Shown in pieces: positions 1 through 5,463 of a stretch of DNA of 5,810 bases. Where the stretch lies: NCBI GenBank assembly GCA_902497215.1, contig CABVEH010000086.1:1-5810 (forward strand), given 5' to 3'. The notes below the pieces were generated by a model. The model made no database searches, was not told where the DNA came from, and worked only from the letters and a program-made list of their open reading frames with translations. Positions within the stretch are counted from its first letter, which is position 1. The number at the start of each line of letters is the position of its first letter. Source of the stretch: an uncultured Eggerthellaceae bacterium. GTDB lineage: Bacteria; Actinomycetota; Coriobacteriia; Coriobacteriales; Eggerthellaceae. The position numbers were made by a program, and so were the translations under genes.

Positions 1-267
1 CCTGCGCAGTATGAAGCGGTTCGCGTACACCACAAGGAACGCGAACACGACGACGGAGAAGACGGAGAACGCCTGCACGACCATGGAGGCGGACTCGTAC
101 ACTCCGCGCTGCTCGGGGCTTAGGTCCATCGACAGAAGGTAATCCCCCGATGCGGTGAACGAGTACAGCAGGCACGCGGCGAAGGCCAGCGTGAGGAAGT
201 ACACGACGTAGTCCGCGACGGAGCGCCTGACGTTGCGCCATGCGAGCTTCAGGTAGATGCGAGGCAT
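1..267 (-). CDS. ABC transporter permease, FtsX/BceB-like, N-terminal part (partial)
   Basis: The 89 codons seen begin MPRIYLKLAWRNVRR, a basic cytoplasmic N-terminus, followed by SVADYVVYFLTL, which starts the first membrane span (about residues 20-37). An extracytoplasmic segment (about 38-61) follows, then a second span (about 62-81). The 'LAWRNVRRS..DY..YFLTL' opening is typical of FtsX/MacB-superfamily permeases of the BceB/VraG kind, which work with an ATPase in peptide-antibiotic sensing or export at the cytoplasmic membrane. Family members usually have about 600 or more residues, so most of the gene lies left of the window. I chose ATG at 267 because AAAGGA lies 5 bases upstream. In-frame ATGs at 292 and 289 have a poorer site. 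BceA-type ATPase genes normally lie just upstream of the permease, but none is present here, so the ATPase must lie downstream or elsewhere. The family is fairly sure; the substrate is unknown. Confidence 0.85.
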   Translation of the reverse strand, partial: MPRIYLKLAWRNVRRSVADYVVYFLTLAFAACLLYSFTASGDYLLSMDLSPEQRGVYESASMVVQAFSVFSVVVFAFLVVYANRFILRR

Positions 268-297
268 GAACGTCCTTTCGACGGACATCATGCTAGA

Positions 298-317
298 GGC
301 GCCTCGCGGGTGGCGCC
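298..317 (-). promoter_or_regulatory. GGCGCC hairpin in the permease leader
   Basis: GGCGCC occurs at 298-303 and again at 312-317, separated by 8 bases. Each copy is itself a palindrome, so together they can fold as a 6-bp GC stem in the 5' leader of the permease transcript, about 30 bases ahead of its start codon. No U tract follows. A regulatory role is only inferred. Confidence 0.25.
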
Positions 318-326
318 ATCGGTTTG

Positions 327-355
327 CCTTACGTTGCCCTAACGGTTTCGTAAGG
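327..355. promoter_or_regulatory. Inverted repeat CCTTACG-N15-CGTAAGG, candidate operator
   Basis: Perfect 7-bp arms lie at 327-333 and 349-355, separated by 15 bases, about 60-90 bases upstream of the ABC permease start. Position and symmetry suit an operator for a dimeric regulator or a leader structure. The arms loosely recall CCTTACG-type half-sites of MerR-family operators, but the spacing here is longer than in those sites. No regulator can be assigned. Confidence 0.3.
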
Positions 356-364
356 TTGCGAATG

Positions 365-410
365 GATGTGCCATTTGAGCGTGCCATTAGAACACATCAA
401 ATGGCACATC
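365..410. repeat. 14-bp inverted repeat flanking a third GTGCCATT copy
   Basis: GATGTGCCATTTGA (365-378) and its exact complement TCAAATGGCACATC (397-410) flank an 18-base spacer. The spacer holds another GTGCCATT (381-388) inside GTGCCATTAGAACAC (381-395). The stretch is clearly more AT-rich than the surrounding DNA. It lies between the hxlR-like gene and the ABC permease, so it could be an operator cluster for the permease or a small dispersed repeat element. The sequence symmetry is certain; the role is not. Confidence 0.6.
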
Positions 411-431
411 TAATGAAGGTAGGCCTGAAAT

Positions 432-457
432 GTGACAGATAACCCGACCTCTGTCAC
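432..457. repeat. Dispersed hairpin repeat, copy 1 (GTGACA...TGTCAC)
   Basis: A 26-base unit begins GTGACAGA and ends TCTGTCAC, an 8-bp perfect inverted repeat, around the core ACCCGACC. It matches the unit at 5583-5608 at 22 of 26 positions, so the two belong to one family. It lies between the hxlR-like gene and the permease, downstream of the former. It could act as a terminator-like hairpin or be a REP-like element. Confidence 0.7.
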
Positions 458-472
458 GGACCTCTGTCACGG
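446..472. repeat. Tandem duplication of a 13-bp repeat end
   Basis: GACCTCTGTCACG occurs twice head to tail (446-458 and 459-471), and both copies are followed by G. The first copy is the right end of the hairpin repeat at 432-457, so the second is a tandem duplication of that end. It adds a second possible right arm for the stem. Confidence 0.7.
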
Positions 473-515
473 CTTGACTTCTCCGACTGCTTCCAGCCAC
501 GCCGCCATGTCGGCC

Positions 516-545
516 ATAACGCAGGGGGACAGGTTCCTGTGTTAT
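516..545 (-). terminator. Candidate terminator hairpin downstream of the HxlR-like gene
   Basis: ATAACGCAGG (516-525) pairs with CCTGTGTTAT (536-545) at 9 of 10 positions plus one G-T, with a 10-base loop. The hairpin begins 14 bases past the regulator's stop codon on the minus strand. No U-rich tract follows, so it would be an imperfect intrinsic terminator. ACAGG-TT-CCTGT (529-540) inside it is a competing palindrome that shares the right arm. Confidence 0.4.
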
Positions 546-559
546 ATGCATCACTGCGC

Positions 560-961
560 TCACCCGCGTGCGTGTTCTAATGGCACACTCTCCGGATGGC
601 CTTCGCATCCGCCACGCGCCTCCACTTGCTCGTTGCCCCACTCATAGAGCGCTTGCAGCCCGTCGACCAGTCCCTTGGCGTTTTCCGTCAGCTCGTACTC
701 CACGTGGGGAGGCATCTCTTCGAACTCGACCCTGCCCACGAGACCGTTTCGCTCCATGTCGCGCAGCACCCTTGTCAGCGACGCGTCGGTTATGCCGCCC
801 AGCTGCTCTCGCAGTTGCCCGTAGCGAAGCGGGGACGAGCGGTAAAGCGCCCAGATGACGGGAAGCCTCCACTTGCCCTGTATGATTTCAAGCGCGTACA
901 CAAGACCGCACTGCTCTTCGGGGAAAGAGCCGGCCTCGTGATGCGAATATTTCGTCTGCAT
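560..961 (-). CDS. HxlR-family winged helix-turn-helix transcriptional regulator
   Basis: The 133-residue protein is one HxlR-type winged helix domain, the usual size for the family. Residues 18-40 (CGLVYALEIIQGKWRLPVIW) match the conserved 'C..E.AL..IGGKW...IL' opening. GQLREQLGGITDASLTRVLRDMERNGLV (about 48-75) is the helix-turn-helix, and EEMPPHVEYELTENAKGL (81-98) is the wing. Cys18 lies where HypR and YodB of Bacillus carry their redox-sensing cysteine; the only other cysteine is Cys119. I chose ATG at 961 because AAAGGA lies 6 bases ahead; an in-frame ATG at 1000 has no such site. The gene is divergent from the nitroreductase gene at 1061, which it likely represses in response to electrophiles or oxidants, by analogy with HypR-HypO and YodB-YodC. 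The last codons (VPLEH) coincide with a 15-base repeat also found at 381-395, so the tail after Trp108 may be an acquired extension. The family is confident; the effector is inferred. Confidence 0.9.
   Translation of the reverse strand: MQTKYSHHEAGSFPEEQCGLVYALEIIQGKWRLPVIWALYRSSPLRYGQLREQLGGITDASLTRVLRDMERNGLVGRVEFEEMPPHVEYELTENAKGLVDGLQALYEWGNEQVEARGGCEGHPESVPLEHARG
572..586. repeat. GTGTTCTAATGGCAC, inverted copy of 381-395
   Basis: These 15 bases are the exact reverse complement of 381-395, and after one mismatch CTC also matches. Read on the minus strand they encode VPLEH, near the C-terminus of the HxlR-like regulator. The repeat therefore joins the end of that gene to the intergenic repeat cluster 180 bases away. 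Confidence 0.65.
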
Positions 962-1060
962 GACAGATCCTTTGCTATCAAAAATGTAAGTATTGCCCAT
1001 ATGAGATAGGTTTTCTACGCTTGGTTACGACATTACAGCAAGCGTCGGGAAGGAACAACC
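962..1060. promoter_or_regulatory. Divergent promoter region between the HxlR-like and nitroreductase genes
   Basis: This 99-bp gap must carry promoters for both genes and is AT-rich compared with its flanks. For the plus strand, TTGCCC (993-998) and TACGCT (1016-1021) are 17 bases apart and form a weak sigma-70-like pair. I see no convincing minus-strand pair. The nitroreductase ribosome binding site AAGGA lies at 1050-1054. HxlR-family proteins commonly bind such shared regions to control both genes. Confidence 0.5.
1017..1045. promoter_or_regulatory. Inverted repeat ACGCTTG-N15-CAAGCGT, candidate operator
   Basis: Perfect 7-bp arms lie at 1017-1023 and 1039-1045, separated by 15 bases. 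The right arm ends 4 bases before the nitroreductase ribosome binding site, and the left arm overlaps the candidate -10. A bound dimer here could block the plus-strand promoter. The divergent HxlR-like protein is the obvious candidate, though this is inferred from position only. Confidence 0.4.
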
Positions 1061-1711
1061 ATGGAGTTCAGCCAAGCAGTGCGCAACCGGAGATCCGACC
1101 GCAGCTTCGACGAGACGCGCGCCATACCGGAGTCGGAGTTGAGGGAAATCGTCGAGGAGGCGGGGCGTGCGCCCTCGTGGGCCAACTCCCAGCCCTGGAA
1201 GGTATACATAGCGACCGGCCAAGCGCTCGCGCGCATCAAGGAGGACCATCTGCAGCGGTCGATGCGTGGCGAGACGGGACATGCCGACTTCGAGACCATG
1301 CACAGGATGGACTGGGGCCTGCAGGCCCGTCAGAACATGTCTGCGTGGAGCGCGTCGATCTCGGGTTACCTCGGAAGCGACCACGCCCAGGACTTCTCCC
1401 TTCTACAGGCCCATTTGTTCGATGCGAGCGCCATCGCCTACATCGCGATTCCGCAGCCTGCTCCGGCCTGGGCCATCATGGACATGGGAGGCTTCGCGCA
1501 GACGCTGATGCTTTCGGCGACGAGCCACGGGATCGGGTCGATTCCCGCCTACGAACTGGTGAAGTACCCCGAGCCTGTTCGCGCCGTCATGGGGATTCCT
1601 TCCAGCGAGCTTCTGGCGACCGGCATCGCTTTGGGCTACGCCGACGACGCCTACATAAACGGCTTCCGCTCGCAGCGAATGCCGGTCGACGAGTACCTGG
1701 TCATAAAGTAG
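1061..1711 (+). CDS. Nitroreductase family protein (NfsB-like, FMN-dependent oxidoreductase)
   Basis: The 216 residues match the usual length for one-domain nitroreductases. RRSDRSF (10-16) is the N-terminal FMN-phosphate-binding motif. APSWANSQPWK (37-47) is the conserved 'APS..N.QPW' flavin loop, and GIGSIPAYEL (157-166) with ATGIALGYAD (186-195) is the C-terminal FMN-contact region. The family consists of homodimeric cytoplasmic flavoenzymes that use NAD(P)H to reduce nitro compounds, quinones and similar electrophiles; the substrate here is unknown. The start at 1061 is fixed by AAGGA 6 bases upstream. The gene is divergent from the HxlR-type regulator, a pairing typical of stress-induced nitroreductases, and is probably a single-gene transcript ending at the hairpin at 1720-1740. 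Confidence 0.93.
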   Translation: MEFSQAVRNRRSDRSFDETRAIPESELREIVEEAGRAPSWANSQPWKVYIATGQALARIKEDHLQRSMRGETGHADFETMHRMDWGLQARQNMSAWSASISGYLGSDHAQDFSLLQAHLFDASAIAYIAIPQPAPAWAIMDMGGFAQTLMLSATSHGIGSIPAYELVKYPEPVRAVMGIPSSELLATGIALGYADDAYINGFRSQRMPVDEYLVIK

Positions 1712-1719
1712 TCGTTGTG

Positions 1720-1740
1720 GGGACGCACGGCCGTCCCTTT
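1720..1740 (+). terminator. Candidate terminator between convergent genes
   Basis: GGGACG (1720-1725) pairs with CGTCCC (1732-1737) around a 6-base loop, followed by TTT and a GT-rich stretch. It begins 8 bases after the nitroreductase stop and lies between two convergent genes, so it may serve both. The T tract is short, so termination may be incomplete. Confidence 0.5.
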
Positions 1741-1761
1741 GTGTGGGTCTAGTGACAGCCG

Positions 1762-2697
1762 CTAGGTTGTGGTGTAGAAGGCGTACTCGACGTGGCCGTT
1801 GGCGAAGTCGACCTTCAGCACGTACAGGTAGTTCGGCTCGATCGGGAACGTGGGCGTCCCGTCAACGAGCTTGAAATCCACGTTTTCGGCGGCCTGTTCG
1901 TCGCCTGCGATGTAGTGTTCGCTCGGGTCGGCGCTGTCGGCGGCGGCGTCGGCCATGATCAAAGGCATGCGTTGGACGCTAACGGAGTCGGGCTTCGCCG
2001 AAAAAGTCGCCGTGGCGTCCAGCTGCTGCGGTATGCGTGCGTCGGCTACGTCGGAGGCCAGCTTGCCGTCGGTGCTCCAAGGCAGCTGCGCGTTGTCCGA
2101 CGAAGAGGTGCCCGCGGCGCTCGTGTCGGTCGCCGGGTAGCTCCACTCCCACGACACCGGGTTCAGCACGACGGACACTTGCGCGAGGCCAGTCGTGTAG
2201 GAAAGCGAGCCCGTCGGGACGTCAGCCGGGTCGGTCGGCGCGAAGACCTGGTCCACCAGCTCGGAATACTGCTCGGCATCCGCTGGGCTTCCTTTCTCGA
2301 GCACTTCCACCTTGAAGATGTTGGGGTACTGGCCCGGGTAGCTTTCCAACATGATGCCGTCGCCCGTCACCAGCACTACGTTTCCGGCCTCGAGTTGCGA
2401 TGGCTCGATCTGCTGACCGCCTGACGTTATGACGGCATCGTCCAGATTGGTGGGAATGTAGGGAGTTTGCGTGTCCTGGTCGACGAAGAGGAACTGACCT
2501 TCGTTGGCGTAGGCCACCATCGCGGTGTTCGTGGCATCTTCAGGCGTCGAGGCGCCCGAGGAGCTTATTCCTTGGCCGCTTTGCGAGCACGAGCACAGCA
2601 GCGCCGTCGCAAGGGCGGCAACAGCGGCCAGCGCGAACAGTCGGGTCGTCCGCGTACGTGATGAGGGGCGAAGAGGTGTGGTCTCGTGTGATTTCAT
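1762..2697 (-). CDS. Putative lipoprotein of unknown function
   Basis: The 311-residue product has an arginine-containing N-terminus, a hydrophobic stretch (LFALAAVAALATALL, 20-34), then C35-S-C37. Cys37 fits as the lipidated residue (L-C-S-C; Cys at -2 is uncommon, and Cys35 is the alternative). A Ser/Gly-rich linker typical of exported lipoproteins follows. The remainder is acidic and rich in Ala, Ser, Asp and Thr, with no further membrane span, so it should sit on the outer face of the membrane. A section around 60-135 (FLFVDQDTQTPYIP ... LEAGNVVLVTGDGIMLESYPG) looks like a small beta-rich domain, and the C-terminus is also beta-like. I recognise no catalytic motif and assign no function. 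The ribosome binding site is weak (GGCGGGAAA), so the start is somewhat uncertain, though the signal peptide supports it. It appears to be transcribed alone, convergent with the nitroreductase. Confidence 0.8.
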   Translation of the reverse strand: MKSHETTPLRPSSRTRTTRLFALAAVAALATALLCSCSQSGQGISSSGASTPEDATNTAMVAYANEGQFLFVDQDTQTPYIPTNLDDAVITSGGQQIEPSQLEAGNVVLVTGDGIMLESYPGQYPNIFKVEVLEKGSPADAEQYSELVDQVFAPTDPADVPTGSLSYTTGLAQVSVVLNPVSWEWSYPATDTSAAGTSSSDNAQLPWSTDGKLASDVADARIPQQLDATATFSAKPDSVSVQRMPLIMADAAADSADPSEHYIAGDEQAAENVDFKLVDGTPTFPIEPNYLYVLKVDFANGHVEYAFYTTT

Positions 2698-2722
2698 GAG
2701 GGTTTCCCGCCTGTCGTTCCGA

Positions 2723-2741
2723 AGTCTTTTCTGAGACTATA
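2723..2741 (-). promoter_or_regulatory. Candidate promoter of the lipoprotein gene with overlapping inverted repeat
   Basis: On the minus strand TATAGT (2736-2741) makes a good -10 about 40 bases before the lipoprotein start. No clear -35 is seen at the right spacing. AGTCT (2723-2727) and AGACT (2734-2738) form a 5-bp inverted repeat that overlaps the -10, so a repressor or a short hairpin could act there. Confidence 0.35.
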
Positions 2742-2830
2742 GCCAACGAAGCATCGCAAGCGACCCCTCTTGAGAAGACCGAAACCAGGAAGTTATATTC
2801 GTGCAATTGGATATGCCCTGATAGGGCGCG

Positions 2831-3103
2831 TTACGCGTTGCCCGGAGTCATCAGCAGGTCGGACGCAAGCTGCGCTCGTATGCCGAACTCCAGCACGACG
2901 ATGGAGGCAAGCAGGAACGCCATCTGCTGGACGTACCCTGCAGGCGGGAACCACTGAAGAACCGCTAGCCATGCGTCGACCGACACGGACAGCACGAAGA
3001 ACAGCGGGATCTGCAGGAACTGGATAGGTGCGAACCTGCTTCTCAGTAGTGCGACCTCAAGTAGGAAGTACGTCAGGTTGAAGACGAACGTCCAGGCACC
3101 CAT
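2831..3103 (-). pseudogene. Truncated YczE/YitT-type (DUF6198-like) membrane protein remnant
   Basis: The 90-codon frame has three hydrophobic spans (about residues 4-20, 26-48 and 58-76). MGAWTFVFNLTYFLLEVALL and RFAPIQFLQIPLFF match the inner part of YczE-like integral membrane proteins, where 'G.WTF.FN....LLQ...LR..F..IQLLQIP' is characteristic. SDLLMTPGNA matches the later 'N..MLPGE' segment. Full members have about 200 residues, with a first span plus a 'KADLG.SP' segment before this and at least one more span after. Neither end is present: only 40 bases separate this frame from the aldehyde dehydrogenase stop, and a TAA follows the PGNA codons. The ATG at 3103 has no good ribosome binding site. 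I therefore read it as a gene remnant, although the frame itself is open. Family function is unknown (possible small-molecule transport). Confidence 0.55.
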
Positions 3104-3138
3104 GACTCGCCAAGCATTGTGGGGCTGGGAGGTGCCGT

Positions 3139-3156
3139 GCCGCCTACTTCGGCGGC
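3139..3156 (-). terminator. GC hairpin across the aldehyde dehydrogenase stop codon
   Basis: GCCGCC (3139-3144) and GGCGGC (3151-3156) form a perfect 6-bp stem with a 6-base loop that includes part of the TAG stop. There is no U tract, so it may be an RNA 3' end structure rather than a true intrinsic terminator. Confidence 0.3.
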
Positions 3157-4568
3157 ATGAAGAACTTCAGCAGGCGCATCTTCACGTCGTCGAACGGAGG
3201 GTTGCGTATGGGCAGCTCCACCAGGTTCGACTTCCTCATGGTAGACCGGTAGTGCGTGAAGGCGTCGAAGCCGGCCTTTCCATGGTACGAACCTATGCCC
3301 GAATTCTGCAGGCCGCCGAACGGCAGGTGCGTGCTGCTGGCCCAGATGACCACGTCGTTTATGGTGACGCCGCCGCTGGACACCTTGTCCATGATGTGCT
3401 TGGCGTTGGCAGAGCTGCGCGTGAACACGTAGCATGCCAGCGGATGCCCGTAGGACCTGGTCACGTCGATCGCGTCCTGCAGGTTCCTGTACGCGATCAC
3501 CGGCAGCACCGGCCCGAAGATCTCCTGCGACATAAGCGGGTCGGAAAGCTGCACGCCTGTTACGATGGTGGGCTCGATTTGCAGCGTCTCGGGGTTCCGG
3601 CCTCCGCCGCACGCGATCTTGGTACCTGCGCCGCGCCTGTCTATCAGGCCGCACACCATGTCGTAGTGCTTCTTGTTGATCATGTGCGGATAGTCGGGGC
3701 TCTTCAGCGGTTCGGGCCCGTAGTACTTGTGAATCGACCTGGCCAGCTCGTCGACGAACGCGTCCGCCACGCTCTCGTGCACCAGCGCATAGTCGGGCGC
3801 CACGCACGTCTGCCCCGAGTTCAGGCACTTGCCCCACGCCACGCGTTCTCCGGCGCGGCGCACGTCGGCGTCCTCGGTCACGAACAGCGGGTTCTTCCCG
3901 CCAAGCTCCAGCGTCACGCTGGTCAGGCTCTCGGCCGCGTGGGCCATTATCTTCTTCCCGACGCCCGGGCTGCCGGTGAACATTATCTTGTCGAACGACA
4001 CCTGCAGGATCCAGTCGTTCATCTCGTTGCTGCCTTGCAGGCACACGACGAACCTGGGGTCGAACACCTCGCGGCATAGCTTCATAAGGAACGCCGACGT
4101 GTGCACCGACTGTTGGGACGGCTTCAGGACGACGCAGTTGCCGGCGGCGATGGCGTCGACCAGCGGGATCAGCGAAAGCTGCAGCGGGTAGTTCCAGGGA
4201 GACAGCACCGCCGCCACGCCGAACGGGTAGGCGTATATGCGCGAGACGGTTGGGAAGTGGGCGAGCGAAGTGGGCACGAGCCTTGGGCGCGACCACTTCC
4301 TGACGTGCGCGATGCAGTTGCGCAGCTCGTCGTACACAAGTCCGAGCTCGGTCGCGTACGACTCGAACTCGCTCTTGCCCAGGTCGGCATGCAGCGCCTC
4401 CAGTGCTTCCGACTCGTGCGCAAGAAGGTATGTCTGAAGCTGCCTAAGCTGGCGGACGCGGAAGTCGCACGGGAGCGTCGCGCCCGTCTGGAAGTAGATT
4501 TCCATGGCGTCTATGACGCTCTGCAGATCTGCTGCCGATTTCGGCTCGTTCTCGTACGGGTCGAACAT
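3144..4568 (-). CDS. NAD(P)-dependent aldehyde dehydrogenase, class 3-like
   Basis: The protein has about 474 residues, typical of the ALDH3-like branch (coniferyl or fatty aldehyde dehydrogenases), which oxidises aldehydes to acids with NAD(P)+. Counting from ATG 4577, the cofactor-binding part shows SPWNYP (126-131), VLKPS (150-154) and FTGSPGVGK (200-208). The catalytic pair is Glu224 in LELGGKNP and nucleophile Cys258 in NSGQTC. EIFGPVLPV (352-360) and LPFGGLQNSGIG (418-429) complete the fold; subtract 3 for the start used here. I chose ATG 4568 because the GGAG at 4578-4581 directly abuts ATG 4577, is 3 bases from ATG 4574 and 9 bases from ATG 4568. The SDR gene lies 79 bases upstream on the same strand, so an alcohol-aldehyde-acid pair is plausible. 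Family and catalytic residues are certain; the substrate is not. Confidence 0.95.
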   Translation of the reverse strand: MFDPYENEPKSAADLQSVIDAMEIYFQTGATLPCDFRVRQLRQLQTYLLAHESEALEALHADLGKSEFESYATELGLVYDELRNCIAHVRKWSRPRLVPTSLAHFPTVSRIYAYPFGVAAVLSPWNYPLQLSLIPLVDAIAAGNCVVLKPSQQSVHTSAFLMKLCREVFDPRFVVCLQGSNEMNDWILQVSFDKIMFTGSPGVGKKIMAHAAESLTSVTLELGGKNPLFVTEDADVRRAGERVAWGKCLNSGQTCVAPDYALVHESVADAFVDELARSIHKYYGPEPLKSPDYPHMINKKHYDMVCGLIDRRGAGTKIACGGGRNPETLQIEPTIVTGVQLSDPLMSQEIFGPVLPVIAYRNLQDAIDVTRSYGHPLACYVFTRSSANAKHIMDKVSSGGVTINDVVIWASSTHLPFGGLQNSGIGSYHGKAGFDAFTHYRSTMRKSNLVELPIRNPPFDDVKMRLLKFFMPPK

Positions 4569-4625
4569 TTGCATCATCTCCGTATGCTTGCTTGTGCGTG
4601 TCAGGGGACGTTCGCTTTTGACACA

Positions 4626-4649
4626 TGTGACAGTGAGCTCGGGTCTTTT
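4626..4649. repeat. Dispersed hairpin repeat, copy 2 (half copy at the SDR stop codon)
   Basis: These 24 bases match the left part of the repeat at 5509-5538 at 23 of 24 positions (TGTGACAGTGAG, a C for G change, then TCGGGTCTTTT). The closing TGTCAC is missing and is replaced by the end of the SDR gene. The SDR stop TAA (4650-4648, minus) is formed by the T-run of the repeat. TGACACATGTGACA (4619-4632) next to it is an imperfect palindrome that could provide another arm. Confidence 0.65.
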
Positions 4650-5421
4650 ATATCCTTCGCATGGCTTCCCAGCCGGCCATCGATATGCAGCTGGGCACGA
4701 CCTTGCCGACCAACCTCAGCAAAAGCGACTGTGGGCTGGCGCAGGCTATGGCGAAGTGCGCCTTGTTGGCCAATAGCGCGTCGCGAACCACGCTTTGCGG
4801 GGTCTGCGCCCCGAAGAGGTGCCTGACGTCGTGGCCGCCTCCCGACTGGCGCGCGACCTTCTCGAAGCCGGTCTTCACCCACGTCGGGCAAAGCGCCGTG
4901 GCCGTGATGCCGGTGCCTGCAAGCTCCCACCTCAGCGCCCGCGTGTAGCGCAGCACGAAGGCCTTCGATGCGGCGTAGACGTTCATGTGCGGAAGCGGCA
5001 GGAACGCCGCGGCCGAGGCCACCTGGATGATTCTTCCCCCGCGTCCCATGTATGGCAGCGCCGCGCGCGTCATCTCCACGACGGCCCTGCAGTTCAGATC
5101 GATCATGCCGGCCGCGGCCTCGTCGGATATGGTCTGCCAGTCTCCGAACTTGCCGAAGCCTGCGGCGTTCACCAGGTAGGTGACGTTCGGCTGCTCTTCC
5201 TTCAGCGTGTCGCGTATCGCCGCGACGTCGTCCTTGTTGGTGAGGTCGGCTTCTAGGATCTTCGCGGGGGTGTCCAGCTCGCCTGCGACCTTCTCGAGGG
5301 CGTCCTTCTTCCTGGCGCAGATCCAGATCTCGTCCGCCACTTGCATTTTGTCAAGCTGCAGGGCGAACTCGCGCCCGATTCCCGAAGACGCTCCAGTCAC
5401 GAGCGCGACTTTCTTCTGCAT
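4648..5421 (-). CDS. Short-chain dehydrogenase/reductase (SDR), classical type
   Basis: The 257-residue protein has every hallmark of a classical SDR: the dinucleotide-binding TGASSGIG (9-16), NAAG (85-88) and the catalytic tetrad Asn110, Ser136, Tyr149 and Lys153 (YAASK). Arg37 after the second strand (ICARKK) favours NADPH. The family reduces carbonyls or oxidises alcohols in the cytoplasm, and the specificity here is unknown. The C-terminal third (LLLRLVGKVVPSCISMAGWEAMRR) is hydrophobic, as in SDRs annotated as lipid- or steroid-acting, but this is not diagnostic. The start at 5421 is set by AGAAAGGA (5429-5436). The frame stays open to an ATG at 5589, but that extension crosses repeat sequence and lacks family similarity. 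Its gene lies between a probable LysR-type regulator and the aldehyde dehydrogenase, all on one strand. Confidence 0.93.
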   Translation of the reverse strand: MQKKVALVTGASSGIGREFALQLDKMQVADEIWICARKKDALEKVAGELDTPAKILEADLTNKDDVAAIRDTLKEEQPNVTYLVNAAGFGKFGDWQTISDEAAAGMIDLNCRAVVEMTRAALPYMGRGGRIIQVASAAAFLPLPHMNVYAASKAFVLRYTRALRWELAGTGITATALCPTWVKTGFEKVARQSGGGHDVRHLFGAQTPQSVVRDALLANKAHFAIACASPQSLLLRLVGKVVPSCISMAGWEAMRRI

Positions 5422-5463
5422 GGTGGCTTCCTTTCTGCCGTCATCCGAACGATTCGATGCTAT

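Noticed and set aside
365..472. CRISPR array
   Set aside because: The repeats are short, overlapping and in both orientations, with no regular spacer units and no cas genes nearby.
446..472. Attachment site of an integrated element
   Set aside because: The direct repeats abut one another, with no integrase gene or tRNA gene nearby.
432..647. Short plus-strand frame across the repeat region and the end of the hxlR-like gene
   Set aside because: It is made mainly of repeat sequence and antisense coding DNA, with no ribosome binding site or recognisable product.
962..1000. 13-codon N-terminal extension of the HxlR-like protein
   Set aside because: The ATG at 1000 has no ribosome binding site; AAAGGA lies 6 bases before the ATG at 961.
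1021..1752. A 243-codon plus-strand frame overlapping the nitroreductase gene
   Set aside because: The overlapping frame at 1061-1711 carries all nitroreductase motifs and the ribosome binding site; this one is Arg/Gly/Ala-rich noise.
3078..4079. A 333-codon plus-strand open frame opposite the aldehyde dehydrogenase gene
   Set aside because: It is antisense to a certain gene, its composition is low-complexity His/Arg/Val/Leu, and it has no good ribosome binding site.
3073..4296. A 407-codon open frame on the minus strand within the aldehyde dehydrogenase gene
   Set aside because: It is out of frame with a gene holding all ALDH catalytic motifs, and its product is Arg/Pro/Ala-rich without family features, as expected for shadow frames in GC-rich DNA.
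4618..4654. Plus-strand TTGACA with a downstream TATATC as a promoter
   Set aside because: The 25-base spacing is too long for a sigma-70 promoter, and no plus-strand gene follows.
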